Counted from the stretch's first letter, positions 6,992 to 13,799 are shown. The stretch is 19,770 bases of DNA from DAORHV01 sp964434575 (GCA_964434575.1 CAYSWB010000023.1:1-19770); one strand, 5' to 3'. Numbers and translations are program-made. Notes: generated from the letters alone by a model not told the origin.

Positions 6992-7765
6992 TCACGCGAC
7001 GTACTCTTCCGGCTGCCCGCCGATGCGTCCGTACGACCCATGAGCGGCGTCATTGCTGATCGGACGCAGGCGCTTGTTGCCATCGCCGGTCATGACGCTG
7101 AGTTTCTGGCGCTTGCCCAGCGAGCGGCCCTGGTACTCGTCGGCCGTCTGGTTGTCGGTAAGGATGGCCTGCAGGATCTCCCGCGCCTCGTTGCATGCCC
7201 GGATGCCATGTCCGGCCTGCTTGTGGGTGATGACGCCCGCATCGGCCAGCGGCGGAAGCCGGCGCTTGGCGGCCTGCAAAGCATGCATCCACATCTGGAT
7301 GTTGCGGTCCCAGACGCGATCGAGTTTTCCCGTCACATCGAATGCCACCTGCCCGGCGATGCCCGTCGCCCATGCCAGAATGGCATCCGGGTGGGAGACG
7401 AAAAACTGCTGCTGCAACGCGTCTTCCGTCTGCGCTGCGCCCAGGCGCTTGGCAAGATCGGCGGTCAGCGAAACGACGTCTGGCTGCTGCCGTTGCTCGG
7501 AGAGAACCGCCGTCGCTTCCATGCGGGTTTCGGCGGCGCCCTGCTTCACCTCCGCCTCGGTCACGGCGGGCTGCGCCGGCACGGCGGCCAATCGCGCTTC
7601 CATCTGATTGATGACCGCGATGATCTGCTGCTCTTCTTCGCGCAGGGCTTCGGTGGAGCCGTGTGCCTGGGCGTCCCAATTGGCTTCGAGTTCGGCATAC
7701 CAGCCCTGCAGCTCCAGCCGCTCATCGGTGGACTCGGCGCCTTCGGTTGGCTGCAACACGGACAT
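6992..7765 (-). CDS. Unrecognised soluble Gln/Glu-rich protein
   Basis: The 257-residue protein has no signal peptide or membrane segment. Residues about 10-65 are strongly helical with heptad-like spacing and may form a coiled coil. The middle (about 75-160) is Ala/Gln-rich helix with a TGIAGQVAFDV stretch, and the C-terminal third is basic and ends in a Gly-rich tail. I see no catalytic motif and do not recognise the family. In size and style it resembles the unknown protein at 3988-4746, although the sequences do not align by eye. It has its own TATAAT promoter and is followed on the same strand by the YggT gene. Confidence 0.78.
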   Translation of the reverse strand: MSVLQPTEGAESTDERLELQGWYAELEANWDAQAHGSTEALREEEQQIIAVINQMEARLAAVPAQPAVTEAEVKQGAAETRMEATAVLSEQRQQPDVVSLTADLAKRLGAAQTEDALQQQFFVSHPDAILAWATGIAGQVAFDVTGKLDRVWDRNIQMWMHALQAAKRRLPPLADAGVITHKQAGHGIRACNEAREILQAILTDNQTADEYQGRSLGKRQKLSVMTGDGNKRLRPISNDAAHGSYGRIGGQPEEYVA

Positions 7766-7783
7766 GGTTGTTTGTTATCTATT

Positions 7784-7812
7784 ATTATATCACATTTTCG
7801 AGTATTTATCTA
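7784..7812 (-). promoter_or_regulatory. Putative promoter of the gene starting at 7765
   Basis: On the minus strand a perfect TATAAT (7784-7789) follows TAGATA (7807-7812, four of six) after 17 nt. The -35 overlaps the stop codon of the upstream msrB gene. The ATG lies 18 nt beyond the -10, so the leader is about 11 nt. Confidence 0.55.
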
Positions 7813-8166
7813 TTCCGTGAACAACTCCGCATATTCGCCGTAACCCTGTGCCTGCAGCATGGCTTTCGGCACGAAACGCAGTGCCGCGCCGTTCATGCAG
7901 TACCGCAGGCCGGTGGGCTGCGGCCCGTCATCGAACACGTGACCCAGGTGCGAGTCGCCGCGCTTGCTGCGGACTTCGATGCGCTCGTAACCAAGCAGCG
8001 TATCGGTCTTTTCGACGATGTTCTGCGGCGCGAGCGGCTTCCAGAAACTGGGCCAGCCGGTGCCCGAGTCGTATTTCTCTTTGGATGAAAACAGCGGCTC
8101 GCCGGAAACGACGTCCACGTAAATGCCATCCTCGTGGTTGTCGGCATACGGGTGCGTGTACGGGCG
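7810..8166 (-). CDS. msrB: Peptide-methionine (R)-S-oxide reductase, zinc-free type; 5' end lost in gap
   Basis: About 118 C-terminal residues are visible before the frame enters the N gap. They cover most of an MsrB domain: EDGIYVDVVSGEPLF, SGTGWPSFWKPL, the SHLGHVFDDGP loop and the nucleophile Cys in GLRYCMN. The two CxxC zinc pairs of the other MsrB class are absent (positions read YVDVVSG and RSKRGDS), and Thr replaces the Cys found in GCGWPSF. This is the form often fused behind MsrA. Whether an MsrA domain precedes it cannot be told, because the gap hides the 5' part. The enzyme reduces methionine-R-sulfoxide in proteins, usually with thioredoxin as electron donor. Confidence 0.9.
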   Translation of the reverse strand, partial: RPYTHPYADNHEDGIYVDVVSGEPLFSSKEKYDSGTGWPSFWKPLAPQNIVEKTDTLLGYERIEVRSKRGDSHLGHVFDDGPQPTGLRYCMNGAALRFVPKAMLQAQGYGEYAELFTE

Positions 8167-8266
8167 NNNNNNNNNNNNNNNNNNNNNNNNNNNNNNNNNN
8201 NNNNNNNNNNNNNNNNNNNNNNNNNNNNNNNNNNNNNNNNNNNNNNNNNNNNNNNNNNNNNNNNNN
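8167..8266. other. Assembly gap of 100 N
   Basis: Exactly 100 N, the conventional placeholder for a scaffold gap of unknown length. It removes the 5' end of the minus-strand msrB and possibly a further gene or an MsrA domain. Open frames that run through the N are not evidence of coding. Confidence 0.98.
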
Positions 8267-8324
8267 GCCGCGATCAGGATGCCGCCGGATTTCGCGTGCG
8301 GCGCGATTCCACGGGCAAACCCTG

Positions 8325-8353
8325 TTGCCGCGCGTGCGTGCCGCGTGGACAAT
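8325..8353 (+). promoter_or_regulatory. Weak putative promoter of the plus-strand msrB
   Basis: TTGCCG lies about 17 nt before GACAAT (8348-8353), with four of six matches each. The ATG at 8360 follows the -10 by exactly 6 nt, the same spacing seen at three other starts in this window. Confidence 0.33.
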
Positions 8354-8359
8354 ATGGCC

Positions 8360-8725
8360 ATGCAATACAACAAGCTGACCCAGGAAGAGGAAGACGTGAT
8401 CGAGCGCAAGGGTACCGAGCGCGCCTTCACCGGCGAGTACGACGACTTCTTCGAGAAAGGCACCTATATCTGCCGCCGCTGCAACGCCGAGTTGTACCGC
8501 TCGGACGACAAATTCCATTCCGGCTGCGGCTGGCCGAGCTTCGACCAGGAGATCAAGGGCGCGGTGAAGCGCATCCCGGACGCCGACGGCTACCGGATCG
8601 AAATCCAGTGTGCCAATTGCAACGGACACCTGGGCCATGTCTTCGAAGGCGAAGGGCTTACCAAAAAAGACACGCGCCACTGCGTGAACTCGCTGTCCAT
8701 GCGGTTCATTCCGGAGAAAGCGTGA
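8360..8725 (+). CDS. msrB: Peptide-methionine (R)-S-oxide reductase, zinc-binding type
   Basis: This encodes 121 residues, a complete MsrB domain. Zinc ligands are Cys38/Cys41 (CRRC) and Cys84/Cys87 (CANC). SGCGWPSF has Cys56, a possible resolving residue; HLGHVFEGEG (90-99) and RHCVN with nucleophile Cys108 complete the site. The protein reduces methionine-R-sulfoxide in oxidised proteins. I start at 8360 because MQYNKLT matches the usual family N-terminus and the ATG sits 6 nt behind a candidate -10; ATG 8354 would add Met-Ala. It is a different MsrB class from the one across the gap, so these are not recent duplicates. It converges on the next gene with stops 3 nt apart. Confidence 0.93.
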   Translation: MQYNKLTQEEEDVIERKGTERAFTGEYDDFFEKGTYICRRCNAELYRSDDKFHSGCGWPSFDQEIKGAVKRIPDADGYRIEIQCANCNGHLGHVFEGEGLTKKDTRHCVNSLSMRFIPEKA

Positions 8726-8734
8726 GCATCACGC
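8720..8734. repeat. Perfect inverted repeat joining two convergent stop codons
   Basis: Both convergent genes end GCG-TGA, separated by GCA (8726-8728), giving GCGTGA-GCA-TCACGC with a perfect 6-bp stem and the stop codons at its top. No T-tract follows on either strand. Confidence 0.75.
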
Positions 8735-9247
8735 CGTCTTCAGCCGTTTCCCGTTGCTTTTAAACAGCCTTGCGAGACTCCGCCTGGAAGATTCGCTGAC
8801 TTCGTCGGCGCCGGCGAGGATGTCCTCGGACACCAGCCGAAGATGCAGCCAGAAGCTGGACGTGGGTGCGTGGAACGCGTGGTATCCGGCCGTCGGGAGC
8901 ATGCCGGCGGTCAGCCGGTAGACGGTGTCCGAATCGCGGGTTCCGCGGTCGAACAGCACGCAGATGATTTCGCGCAGCTCGTCGCTGAACGCCACGTGGC
9001 TGGACTTGCCCGCCACGTCCAGGCCGGCAAGCGGCTGGCGGTCGACATCGCGCAAGTGAAAGAGCGCCGCGTCCATGCGGCCCTCTGCGTTGCCGACGAC
9101 GATGATCGGCGTGTCCGCGGGCACCTCCAAAGCGGGCCTCAGCACCTGGGCATAGGCGGCACACGTGGCAGCGTAGTCTCCCGATTCCGCACGCGCGTTG
9201 TACCGTACATTCCGCATGCCCGGCAGTGTATGAAGCAAACGATGCAT
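8729..9247 (-). CDS. Unrecognised soluble protein
   Basis: This encodes 172 residues from ATG 9247; the frame is open to 9286 and a further Met lies at 9217. There is no signal peptide. A hydrophobic strand PIIVVGNAEG near residues 47-56 is followed by an RMDAALF helix and an alternating strand/helix pattern, suggesting an alpha/beta fold. The C-terminus is a basic helix. No catalytic motif is evident and the family is not recognised. The stop is 3 nt from that of the convergent msrB. The upstream flank holds the terminator of the LamG gene, so it is transcribed separately from that gene. Confidence 0.72.
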   Translation of the reverse strand: MHRLLHTLPGMRNVRYNARAESGDYAATCAAYAQVLRPALEVPADTPIIVVGNAEGRMDAALFHLRDVDRQPLAGLDVAGKSSHVAFSDELREIICVLFDRGTRDSDTVYRLTAGMLPTAGYHAFHAPTSSFWLHLRLVSEDILAGADEVSESSRRSLARLFKSNGKRLKTA

Positions 9248-9295
9248 GAATGCAAGCTTTCCGGAGCGGTTTCGTATACGCCGCAAGTTCGAGCC

Positions 9296-9323
9296 AAAAA
9301 AAGAGAGGCGCTTCGCGCGCCTC
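9296..9323 (-). terminator. Intrinsic terminator of the LamG/RTX-like gene
   Basis: On the minus strand a 7-bp GC-rich stem GAGGCGC/GCGCCTC (arms 9317-9323 and 9305-9311) with a 5-nt loop is followed by TCTTTTTTT. It lies 33 nt after the stop codon at 9356. Confidence 0.88.
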
Positions 9324-9355
9324 CCTTGTGAAGCAACGATGACATGCGATGAAGA

Positions 9356-10816
9356 TTACTCTCCGTCACGGTCATCATCATCGGCGTTCATCATCAGGAC
9401 GTCCTGCCCGTTGCAGTGCAGCACGATGTTGCGGCCGTGTCCGAAGGAACACACGTTGTTACCCTCTCCTCCGTCGACGATGTTCTGTCCGTTGCCGACG
9501 GTGAGGTTGTCGTCACCCATGTTGCCGAGGATGACGTTGCGGCCGTTACCCGCGGTGATGACGTCGTTGCCCTCGCTGCCCATGACCGTGTTGTTGCCGT
9601 TGCCGACGAATACGGTGTCCATGCCGGAATCGCCGTACACGAAGTCATTGCCCTTGCCGGCGCAAATGCGGTCATCGCCCGCCTTGGCGCCGATCACGTC
9701 TGCTTTGTCGGTACCCACGATCACGTCATTGCCGTCGGTGCCGCGGAGAATGCCCTTGTAAACCTGGCCGTTCATCGGGCCTCCGACGATCACATCCTCT
9801 TTCTTGCCGTTGCCCCGCTTCCACCACCAGTTGCCGTTACCGTTGCCGCGAACGTCGCGGCGGGTGACGTAAATGGTCGCCGCCACGCCGTTGCAGGACG
9901 GAGCGTTCGGATTCACGCTGCTGGACGAAGAGCTCGCCGAGCTGCTGACGGAAGAACTGACGCTGGACGAAACGGAACTGCTGACGCTGGAACTGGAGCT
10001 GCTGGCCGGAGGCTGGCAGTCCACGGCGAGCGACGAGACTTCCGATGCGGTGAGCGCGCGGCCGTAGACGCGGACGTCATCCATGGCGCCCATGAAATGC
10101 GGCTGGCCGTTGTACTTGCCCAGATGAAGGTCGGAGTTCGAGGTGATGTCGCCGACGTTCGCCGTGTTCGATCCCACGAAGGAACCGTCCACATAGGTGT
10201 CGATCTTCACGCTGTCACCCGTGCGGGTGTACACGCCTGCGACATGATGCCACTGGCCGTCGGCGATGTTCGCGGACTTGTTCTGATCGCTGGTGCCCGC
10301 GGCGCCATAGGCGAAGAAGTTCACGCCGTTGCCGTAGTAATACAATCCCCAACCCTTGCCGGCGTTATAGTTGCCGAGTACGGAGCGGTTGGCTTCGGCG
10401 GCGGTCACCTTGGTAAACAGGGAAACCGTGAAGGAGCCGCCTGCGTAGGCGAAGTCGGTGCCCGGAACGGTGACCACGTCATCGATACCGTCGAATTGGA
10501 GCGCGTTCGCGTGCGCCACGCTGGCGCTGCCGGTCAGCCAGACCGGATTGTTGTGGACCGTGCCGGCGTGTCCGGATCCGGAAGCGTCGGCGGCGACGGT
10601 GCCGGACGCGTCATCGAACTTCCAGTGCCCGGCCAGGCCGGTATTGGCAACCACCGTGCAGTACGGCGGCGTTTCAGACTGCGCTTCGGCAACCGTTGCC
10701 TGGAACGAGAAGGCTGAAACGAAGCCGGTAAGAAGGAAAGCCGAGAAGGCGAAAAGCATCGTCGAAGCCTGCGTGATCTTGCCTCTGCCGGTGATGCGCT
10801 TGTAGTCGTTCTTCAT
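9356..10816 (-). CDS. Exported LamG-domain protein with Ser/Val tether and RTX-like nonapeptide repeats
   Basis: The 486-residue surface protein has a basic N-terminus and a hydrophobic export signal at about 18-46. A LamG/concanavalin-type jelly-roll follows at about 55-265 (GHWKFDD, ALQFDGIDD, GQWHHVAGVY, MDDVRVYGRALT), typical of carbohydrate or protein binding. Residues about 272-301 are a Ser-rich tether built on SSSV units. After a Trp/Lys/Gly-rich bridge (about 323-358), thirteen consecutive nonapeptides run from 359 to 475, many as GxxGxDxux; from 395 on, GxxGxD units alternate with GNGxN units in an 18-residue period. RTX repeats of this kind bind calcium in a beta-roll. The tail is acidic (DDDDRDGE). 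The likely role is adhesion to a host or neighbour cell, which is inference. The leader is pyrimidine-rich without a Shine-Dalgarno sequence. Confidence 0.9.
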   Translation of the reverse strand: MKNDYKRITGRGKITQASTMLFAFSAFLLTGFVSAFSFQATVAEAQSETPPYCTVVANTGLAGHWKFDDASGTVAADASGSGHAGTVHNNPVWLTGSASVAHANALQFDGIDDVVTVPGTDFAYAGGSFTVSLFTKVTAAEANRSVLGNYNAGKGWGLYYYGNGVNFFAYGAAGTSDQNKSANIADGQWHHVAGVYTRTGDSVKIDTYVDGSFVGSNTANVGDITSNSDLHLGKYNGQPHFMGAMDDVRVYGRALTASEVSSLAVDCQPPASSSSSSVSSSVSSSVSSSVSSSASSSSSSVNPNAPSCNGVAATIYVTRRDVRGNGNGNWWWKRGNGKKEDVIVGGPMNGQVYKGILRGTDGNDVIVGTDKADVIGAKAGDDRICAGKGNDFVYGDSGMDTVFVGNGNNTVMGSEGNDVITAGNGRNVILGNMGDDNLTVGNGQNIVDGGEGNNVCSFGHGRNIVLHCNGQDVLMMNADDDDRDGE

Positions 10817-10839
10817 GCAGAAAGGGGGTAAGGAAATAC

Positions 10840-10851
10840 GTGCTGCAGCAC
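10840..10851. repeat. 12-bp perfect palindrome upstream of the LamG gene
   Basis: GTGCTGCAGCAC is perfectly self-complementary and ends 23 nt before the ATG at 10816. It could be an operator or an mRNA hairpin; no cognate regulator is seen in the window. Confidence 0.45.
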
Positions 10852-10878
10852 CACTACGACGTTGCCTCGTCCGTCCGC

Positions 10879-10986
10879 TTACTTCCGAACGCGAATATCG
10901 CCGTCATGGATGACTTCCATGCGGCGCGTTTTCGCGTGGGACAGCGGCACTCCGGGCGCGTTGCCAGACCCGGGAAAACCTGTCAT
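10879..10986 (-). CDS. Possible 35-residue peptide between two surface-protein genes
   Basis: A short minus-strand frame from ATG 10986 encodes 35 residues ending in a charged segment (KTRRMEVIHDGDIRVRK) and TAA. Third codon positions are moderately GC-rich and the leader is pyrimidine-rich. The frame remains open upstream into the eight-cysteine gene (to 11139), so it might be the relic of a longer gene. No family is recognised and it could be chance. Confidence 0.25.
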   Translation of the reverse strand: MTGFPGSGNAPGVPLSHAKTRRMEVIHDGDIRVRK

Positions 10987-11024
10987 GGATCGGAAACGCA
11001 AAATCCTGGAAATGATTTCGTGGC

Positions 11025-11360
11025 TTACTCGGCTGCGCCGAGGCACGCAACGAGCTCGTCGGTGCGGGACCAGCCGCACTCGCCGTTGTCCTGCCGCTCG
11101 CAGCGGCCGGTCTGGAAACAGGCGTAGGCCGCGGTCCATTCACAGGTGCTGATGACGTCCTCGTCGGACTCGTCCACGCAGAATTGCGCGCTGCAACCGC
11201 CGACCTTGCAGCCTTCGGCGACGAACGCGGCGGTCTTCGCCGAGGATACCGAAGAAGAACTCTGGGAGACGGTGTCGTCGCCCGCTGAAACGGCGCCGCT
11301 GCACGCGGTCAGCGTGAGGAACATGGCGGTCATTGCCAAGAGGAACAAAGGCTTCTGCAT
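11025..11360 (-). CDS. Eight-cysteine-cluster lipoprotein
   Basis: The 111-residue protein has a signal peptide with lipobox LTAC (Cys20) and a short SSSSVSS tether (34-40) like that of the LamG protein. A compact domain follows with exactly eight further cysteines at 51, 56, 61, 73, 81, 87, 95 and 106, in the order CKVGGC, FC, STCEW, ACF, GRCERQ, GECGW, AC. This agrees with the small secreted eight-cysteine-cluster domain, a disulfide-rich fold of unknown function. The protein should be lipid-anchored on the outer face. Its leader is a pyrimidine tract directly before the ATG. It lies upstream of the LamG gene on the same strand, 208 nt apart. Confidence 0.85.
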   Translation of the reverse strand: MQKPLFLLAMTAMFLTLTACSGAVSAGDDTVSQSSSSVSSAKTAAFVAEGCKVGGCSAQFCVDESDEDVISTCEWTAAYACFQTGRCERQDNGECGWSRTDELVACLGAAE

Positions 11361-11426
11361 AGGGGGGTGGGAAGGAAAAAGGTGTCGCTCTGCAGTAGCC
11401 GACGATGATGTACTCCTACTCTTACG

Positions 11427-12932
11427 TCAGGCGTTGAGGTTGTACGACGTCGTCAGGGCATCCGAAACGCGGTCGGCCGGCACGACGCCGCCGACATGTC
11501 CGTCCGGACGGACGATGACGTAGTCGCCGGGCACGACCCCGAACGCCGCGAGGGTTTGGGCATCCAAAGACATGGGCACCACATCGGCCCCGGCATGCAC
11601 AGAAGGGCGCTGGTCGAACGCCAGGACGAGCGGTTTGGCGCCGATGCGGTGGCGCAAGCGCTTTCCGCCGGGCAGCGCGATATCCGGGATGCGGCTTCCC
11701 TTCAGCGGATGCGCTCCGGTTACGATGGGAGAATCCGCGTAGGTAAACGGGGCGGACATCTTGCCGCTGTCCACGCGCGGACGCTGCCGCGGGTCATGCA
11801 CGCTGGCGCGGAGAATGGCGTCGCGCTCTTCCTGGGCTTCGGCGGTCTGGGGCGAAATGAACGCCATGGTCGCGCGCGTGATTTCCTGGTTGTGCATGCC
11901 TGCCGCGTGACGTTCGGCCTGGTAAGAGTCCACCAGCTTGCGCGGCGCCTTGCGATGCACCACGGCGGCGACTTTCCACGCGGCGTTCTCGGCATCCTGG
12001 ATGCCGGAGTTCATGCCGCGCGCGCCGAACGGCGCCACCAAGTGGGCGCTGTCGCCGGCGAACAGCACGCGGCCGTGCAACATGGATTCCATGATGCGCT
12101 GATGGAATTTGTACGCGCTGCACCACACCGTCGTGTAGCGGGCATCCTCGCCCAACGTGCTCCGCAACCGCGCTTCCAGCGATGCCTGCTCCATTTCGCC
12201 GCTGGGATCCTGTCCCGGAAAAAGCTGCCAGTCGACGCGCCAGATGCCGTCCGGCTGCGGGACGATCAGCTGGGTTTGCCCCTGGCCGTTGGCCGGAGCG
12301 AACGTGAAACGGTGTTCCTTCTTTTCGGACAGATCGCCCCTCACGTCGGCGATAAGGAAACTACTGGTATCGGTGTAGCCCGGAAAGTCCGCTCCAAGCA
12401 ATTTGCGGATGGGGCTGCGGCGACCGTCGCACGCCAGCAGGAATTCGGATGCGAAGCGCCGTTCGGCCTTTGCGCCGTGGACCAGCACGCTCACGCCGGA
12501 CGCGTCTTGGTCCACGCCGACGATCTCGTTGCCCCAGCGGATGTCGATGAGATCGCGCTGCTTCTGCGCGGCCTCCAGAAGAATGCGCTCGGTGTGGTCC
12601 TGTTGCAGGTTCACGAACAGCGGCAGTTCGCCTTCGCCCGGACGCGGAAAGTCCGAACGGAACAACTCGGTGTCGCCGAAGAACGTCAGGCGGCGGTCGG
12701 GCACCAGACCGCGCTCCAAAATCTCCAGCGCGCGCACGCGCTCGAACACCTCCAGCGTGGCGCGCTGCAACACGATGCCGCGCGAACCCGTGCAACGCAG
12801 GCCGTCGGCTTTCTCCAGCACGGTGCTCGGCACGCCGAAGCGCGCGAGCTCCAACGCGGCGGTCAGCCCCACGGGGCCCGCTCCCGCGATGAGCACGGGT
12901 TGCACGGGGCCTGCGGGAGGACGAATCGGCAT
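11427..12932 (-). CDS. FAD-dependent aromatic monooxygenase (PheA/TfdB/MhpA-like)
   Basis: This encodes 501 residues from ATG 12932. The three flavin motifs of class A monooxygenases are present: GAGPVG at 17-22 with Glu40 ending the Rossmann fold, ACDGRRSPIRKLLG at 167-180, and LFAGDSAHLVAPFGARGMNSGIQD in two parts at 290-301 and 302-313. A C-terminal thioredoxin-like domain (about 410-495, including GDYVIVRPDGHVG) matches the phenol hydroxylase subgroup. The family uses NADPH and oxygen to hydroxylate aromatic rings, including phenols and polyketides. No ring-cleavage, transport or polyketide gene is nearby, so the substrate is unknown. A longer frame from TTG 12983 is rejected because that TTG is the first triplet of the -35 box TTGACA. 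This is an unusual enzyme for a reduced genome and may have been acquired. Confidence 0.88.
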   Translation of the reverse strand: MPIRPPAGPVQPVLIAGAGPVGLTAALELARFGVPSTVLEKADGLRCTGSRGIVLQRATLEVFERVRALEILERGLVPDRRLTFFGDTELFRSDFPRPGEGELPLFVNLQQDHTERILLEAAQKQRDLIDIRWGNEIVGVDQDASGVSVLVHGAKAERRFASEFLLACDGRRSPIRKLLGADFPGYTDTSSFLIADVRGDLSEKKEHRFTFAPANGQGQTQLIVPQPDGIWRVDWQLFPGQDPSGEMEQASLEARLRSTLGEDARYTTVWCSAYKFHQRIMESMLHGRVLFAGDSAHLVAPFGARGMNSGIQDAENAAWKVAAVVHRKAPRKLVDSYQAERHAAGMHNQEITRATMAFISPQTAEAQEERDAILRASVHDPRQRPRVDSGKMSAPFTYADSPIVTGAHPLKGSRIPDIALPGGKRLRHRIGAKPLVLAFDQRPSVHAGADVVPMSLDAQTLAAFGVVPGDYVIVRPDGHVGGVVPADRVSDALTTSYNLNA

Positions 12933-12955
12933 GATCTCGGAAAAAATGTTGCGAG

Positions 12956-12983
12956 ATTTTGCCTTCCAAATCCTATTTGTCAA
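12956..12983 (-). promoter_or_regulatory. Putative promoter of the FAD monooxygenase gene
   Basis: On the minus strand a perfect TTGACA (12978-12983) is followed after 16 nt by CAAAAT (12956-12961, four of six), 23 nt before ATG 12932. The terminator of the upstream lipoprotein gene lies just before it. Confidence 0.42.
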
Positions 12984-13010
12984 CTATTTTGCCTTCCTTG
13001 CAAGTTACGC

Positions 13011-13038
13011 AAAAAGAGCGGCCTAAGGACCGCTCTTT
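13011..13038 (-). terminator. Intrinsic terminator of the lipoprotein gene at 13064
   Basis: Arms AAAGAGCGG (minus strand, 13030-13038) and CCGCTCTTT (13013-13021) form a 9-bp stem extended by an inner GG/CC pair. On the minus strand it ends in a run of five T. It lies 26 nt beyond the stop codon. It is partly symmetrical, but the T-run on the plus strand is only three. Confidence 0.85.
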
Positions 13039-13063
13039 GCAACTTCCAGATTCTTCGACCTTG

Positions 13064-13636
13064 TTACAAATCGTCGCCTGCCACGAGCATGTCGGTGATC
13101 GTGACGCTGGCTTCGTACGCGGAGCACGGCGGCGGTTCGTTGGCCTTGGCGCCCAGGAACTCTTCGCACGTCGCGGCGATGATCACGAAACGCGTGCCGT
13201 CCTCGTCGGCATGGATGTAGCCCCACTGCGTGCCCACGCCGTCGGCGGCCAACGCGGCGTGTTCCTGCCAGCCTTTCTCGATCATGGCGGTGCTCAACTC
13301 GGCGCGTTTGTCGATGAAGTACTCGCCGTACTGTCCGGCGGTCACCGATGTGAAGCTGGTGCGGGCCTGGATGGCGCCGGCCGGGATGTTGCGCTGGTCA
13401 TCGATGGGAATGAGATCCTGGTTCGTGCCGGCGATCGGCTCGGACCACTTGAGCTGCGGCGACCATTCGGCGACCACCTGCCACGCCATGTCGCCGCCGT
13501 GGCGCGCGCCGGAATCCATCATGGCTTCGGCGGAAGACGACGAAGAACCCGTGGTTGCGCCGGACGGCGCGGCCGGCTGGCAGGCGGAAAACAGGACGAG
13601 CGAGCAAATCGCGAGCGGAAGAATGATCTTGGACAT
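13064..13636 (-). CDS. Lipoprotein of unknown function with Ser-rich tether
   Basis: This encodes 190 residues from ATG 13636. The signal peptide ends in lipobox LFSAC (Cys19), followed by a short Pro/Ser-rich tether containing SSSSS (about 31-35). The folded part (about 50-185) starts with QVVAEWSPQLKW and includes AGQYGEYFIDKRAEL, WGYIHADEDGTRFVIIAATCEEF and a further Cys in PPPCSAY, so one disulfide between about Cys160 and Cys172 is possible. The fold looks alpha/beta and no family is recognised. The frame is open upstream through the tRNA-Leu gene, but only 13636 gives a signal peptide. It lies 42 nt after tRNA-Leu and may be co-transcribed with it; an intrinsic terminator follows. Confidence 0.82.
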   Translation of the reverse strand: MSKIILPLAICSLVLFSACQPAAPSGATTGSSSSSAEAMMDSGARHGGDMAWQVVAEWSPQLKWSEPIAGTNQDLIPIDDQRNIPAGAIQARTSFTSVTAGQYGEYFIDKRAELSTAMIEKGWQEHAALAADGVGTQWGYIHADEDGTRFVIIAATCEEFLGAKANEPPPCSAYEASVTITDMLVAGDDL

Positions 13637-13678
13637 GGCAAATGTGTGTGAAAAGAAACAAAAAACACGGCGATCCAA

Positions 13679-13765
13679 TGGTGCCCAGAAGAGGACTCGA
13701 ACCTCCACATCCGTGAGGATACACGCTCCTGAAGCGTGCGCGTCTACCAATTCCGCCATCTGGGC
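13679..13765 (-). tRNA. tRNA-Leu(CAG)
   Basis: The minus strand folds into a complete 87-nt class II tRNA. The 5' acceptor GCCCAGA pairs with TCTGGGC, followed by discriminator A and an encoded CCA. The anticodon stem CACGC/GCGTG closes the loop TTCAGGA with anticodon CAG at 13729-13731, reading CTG. A long variable arm follows, as required for tRNA-Leu. Confidence 0.96.
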
Positions 13766-13799
13766 AAGTCGCCGAAAGAGCAGGTCAATCGCGGGCAAA

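Noticed and set aside
8123..8463. Open frames on both strands running through the N gap
   Set aside because: N positions contain no stops by definition and the true gap length is unknown, so these frames prove nothing beyond the two msrB genes.
8723..8725. TGA read as glycine (genetic code 25)
   Set aside because: TGA ends msrB at the family's normal length and also ends the FAD monooxygenase and two unknown genes, so it is a stop here.
9873..10067. Acidic Leu/Glu-rich frame opposite the Ser/Val tether of the LamG protein
   Set aside because: It is the antisense reading of the Ser codons; the LamG frame has a signal peptide, domains and a terminator.
12933..12983. N-terminal extension of the FAD monooxygenase from TTG 12983
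   Set aside because: That TTG is the first triplet of a perfect -35 box, and the flavin motif sits at the usual distance from ATG 12932.
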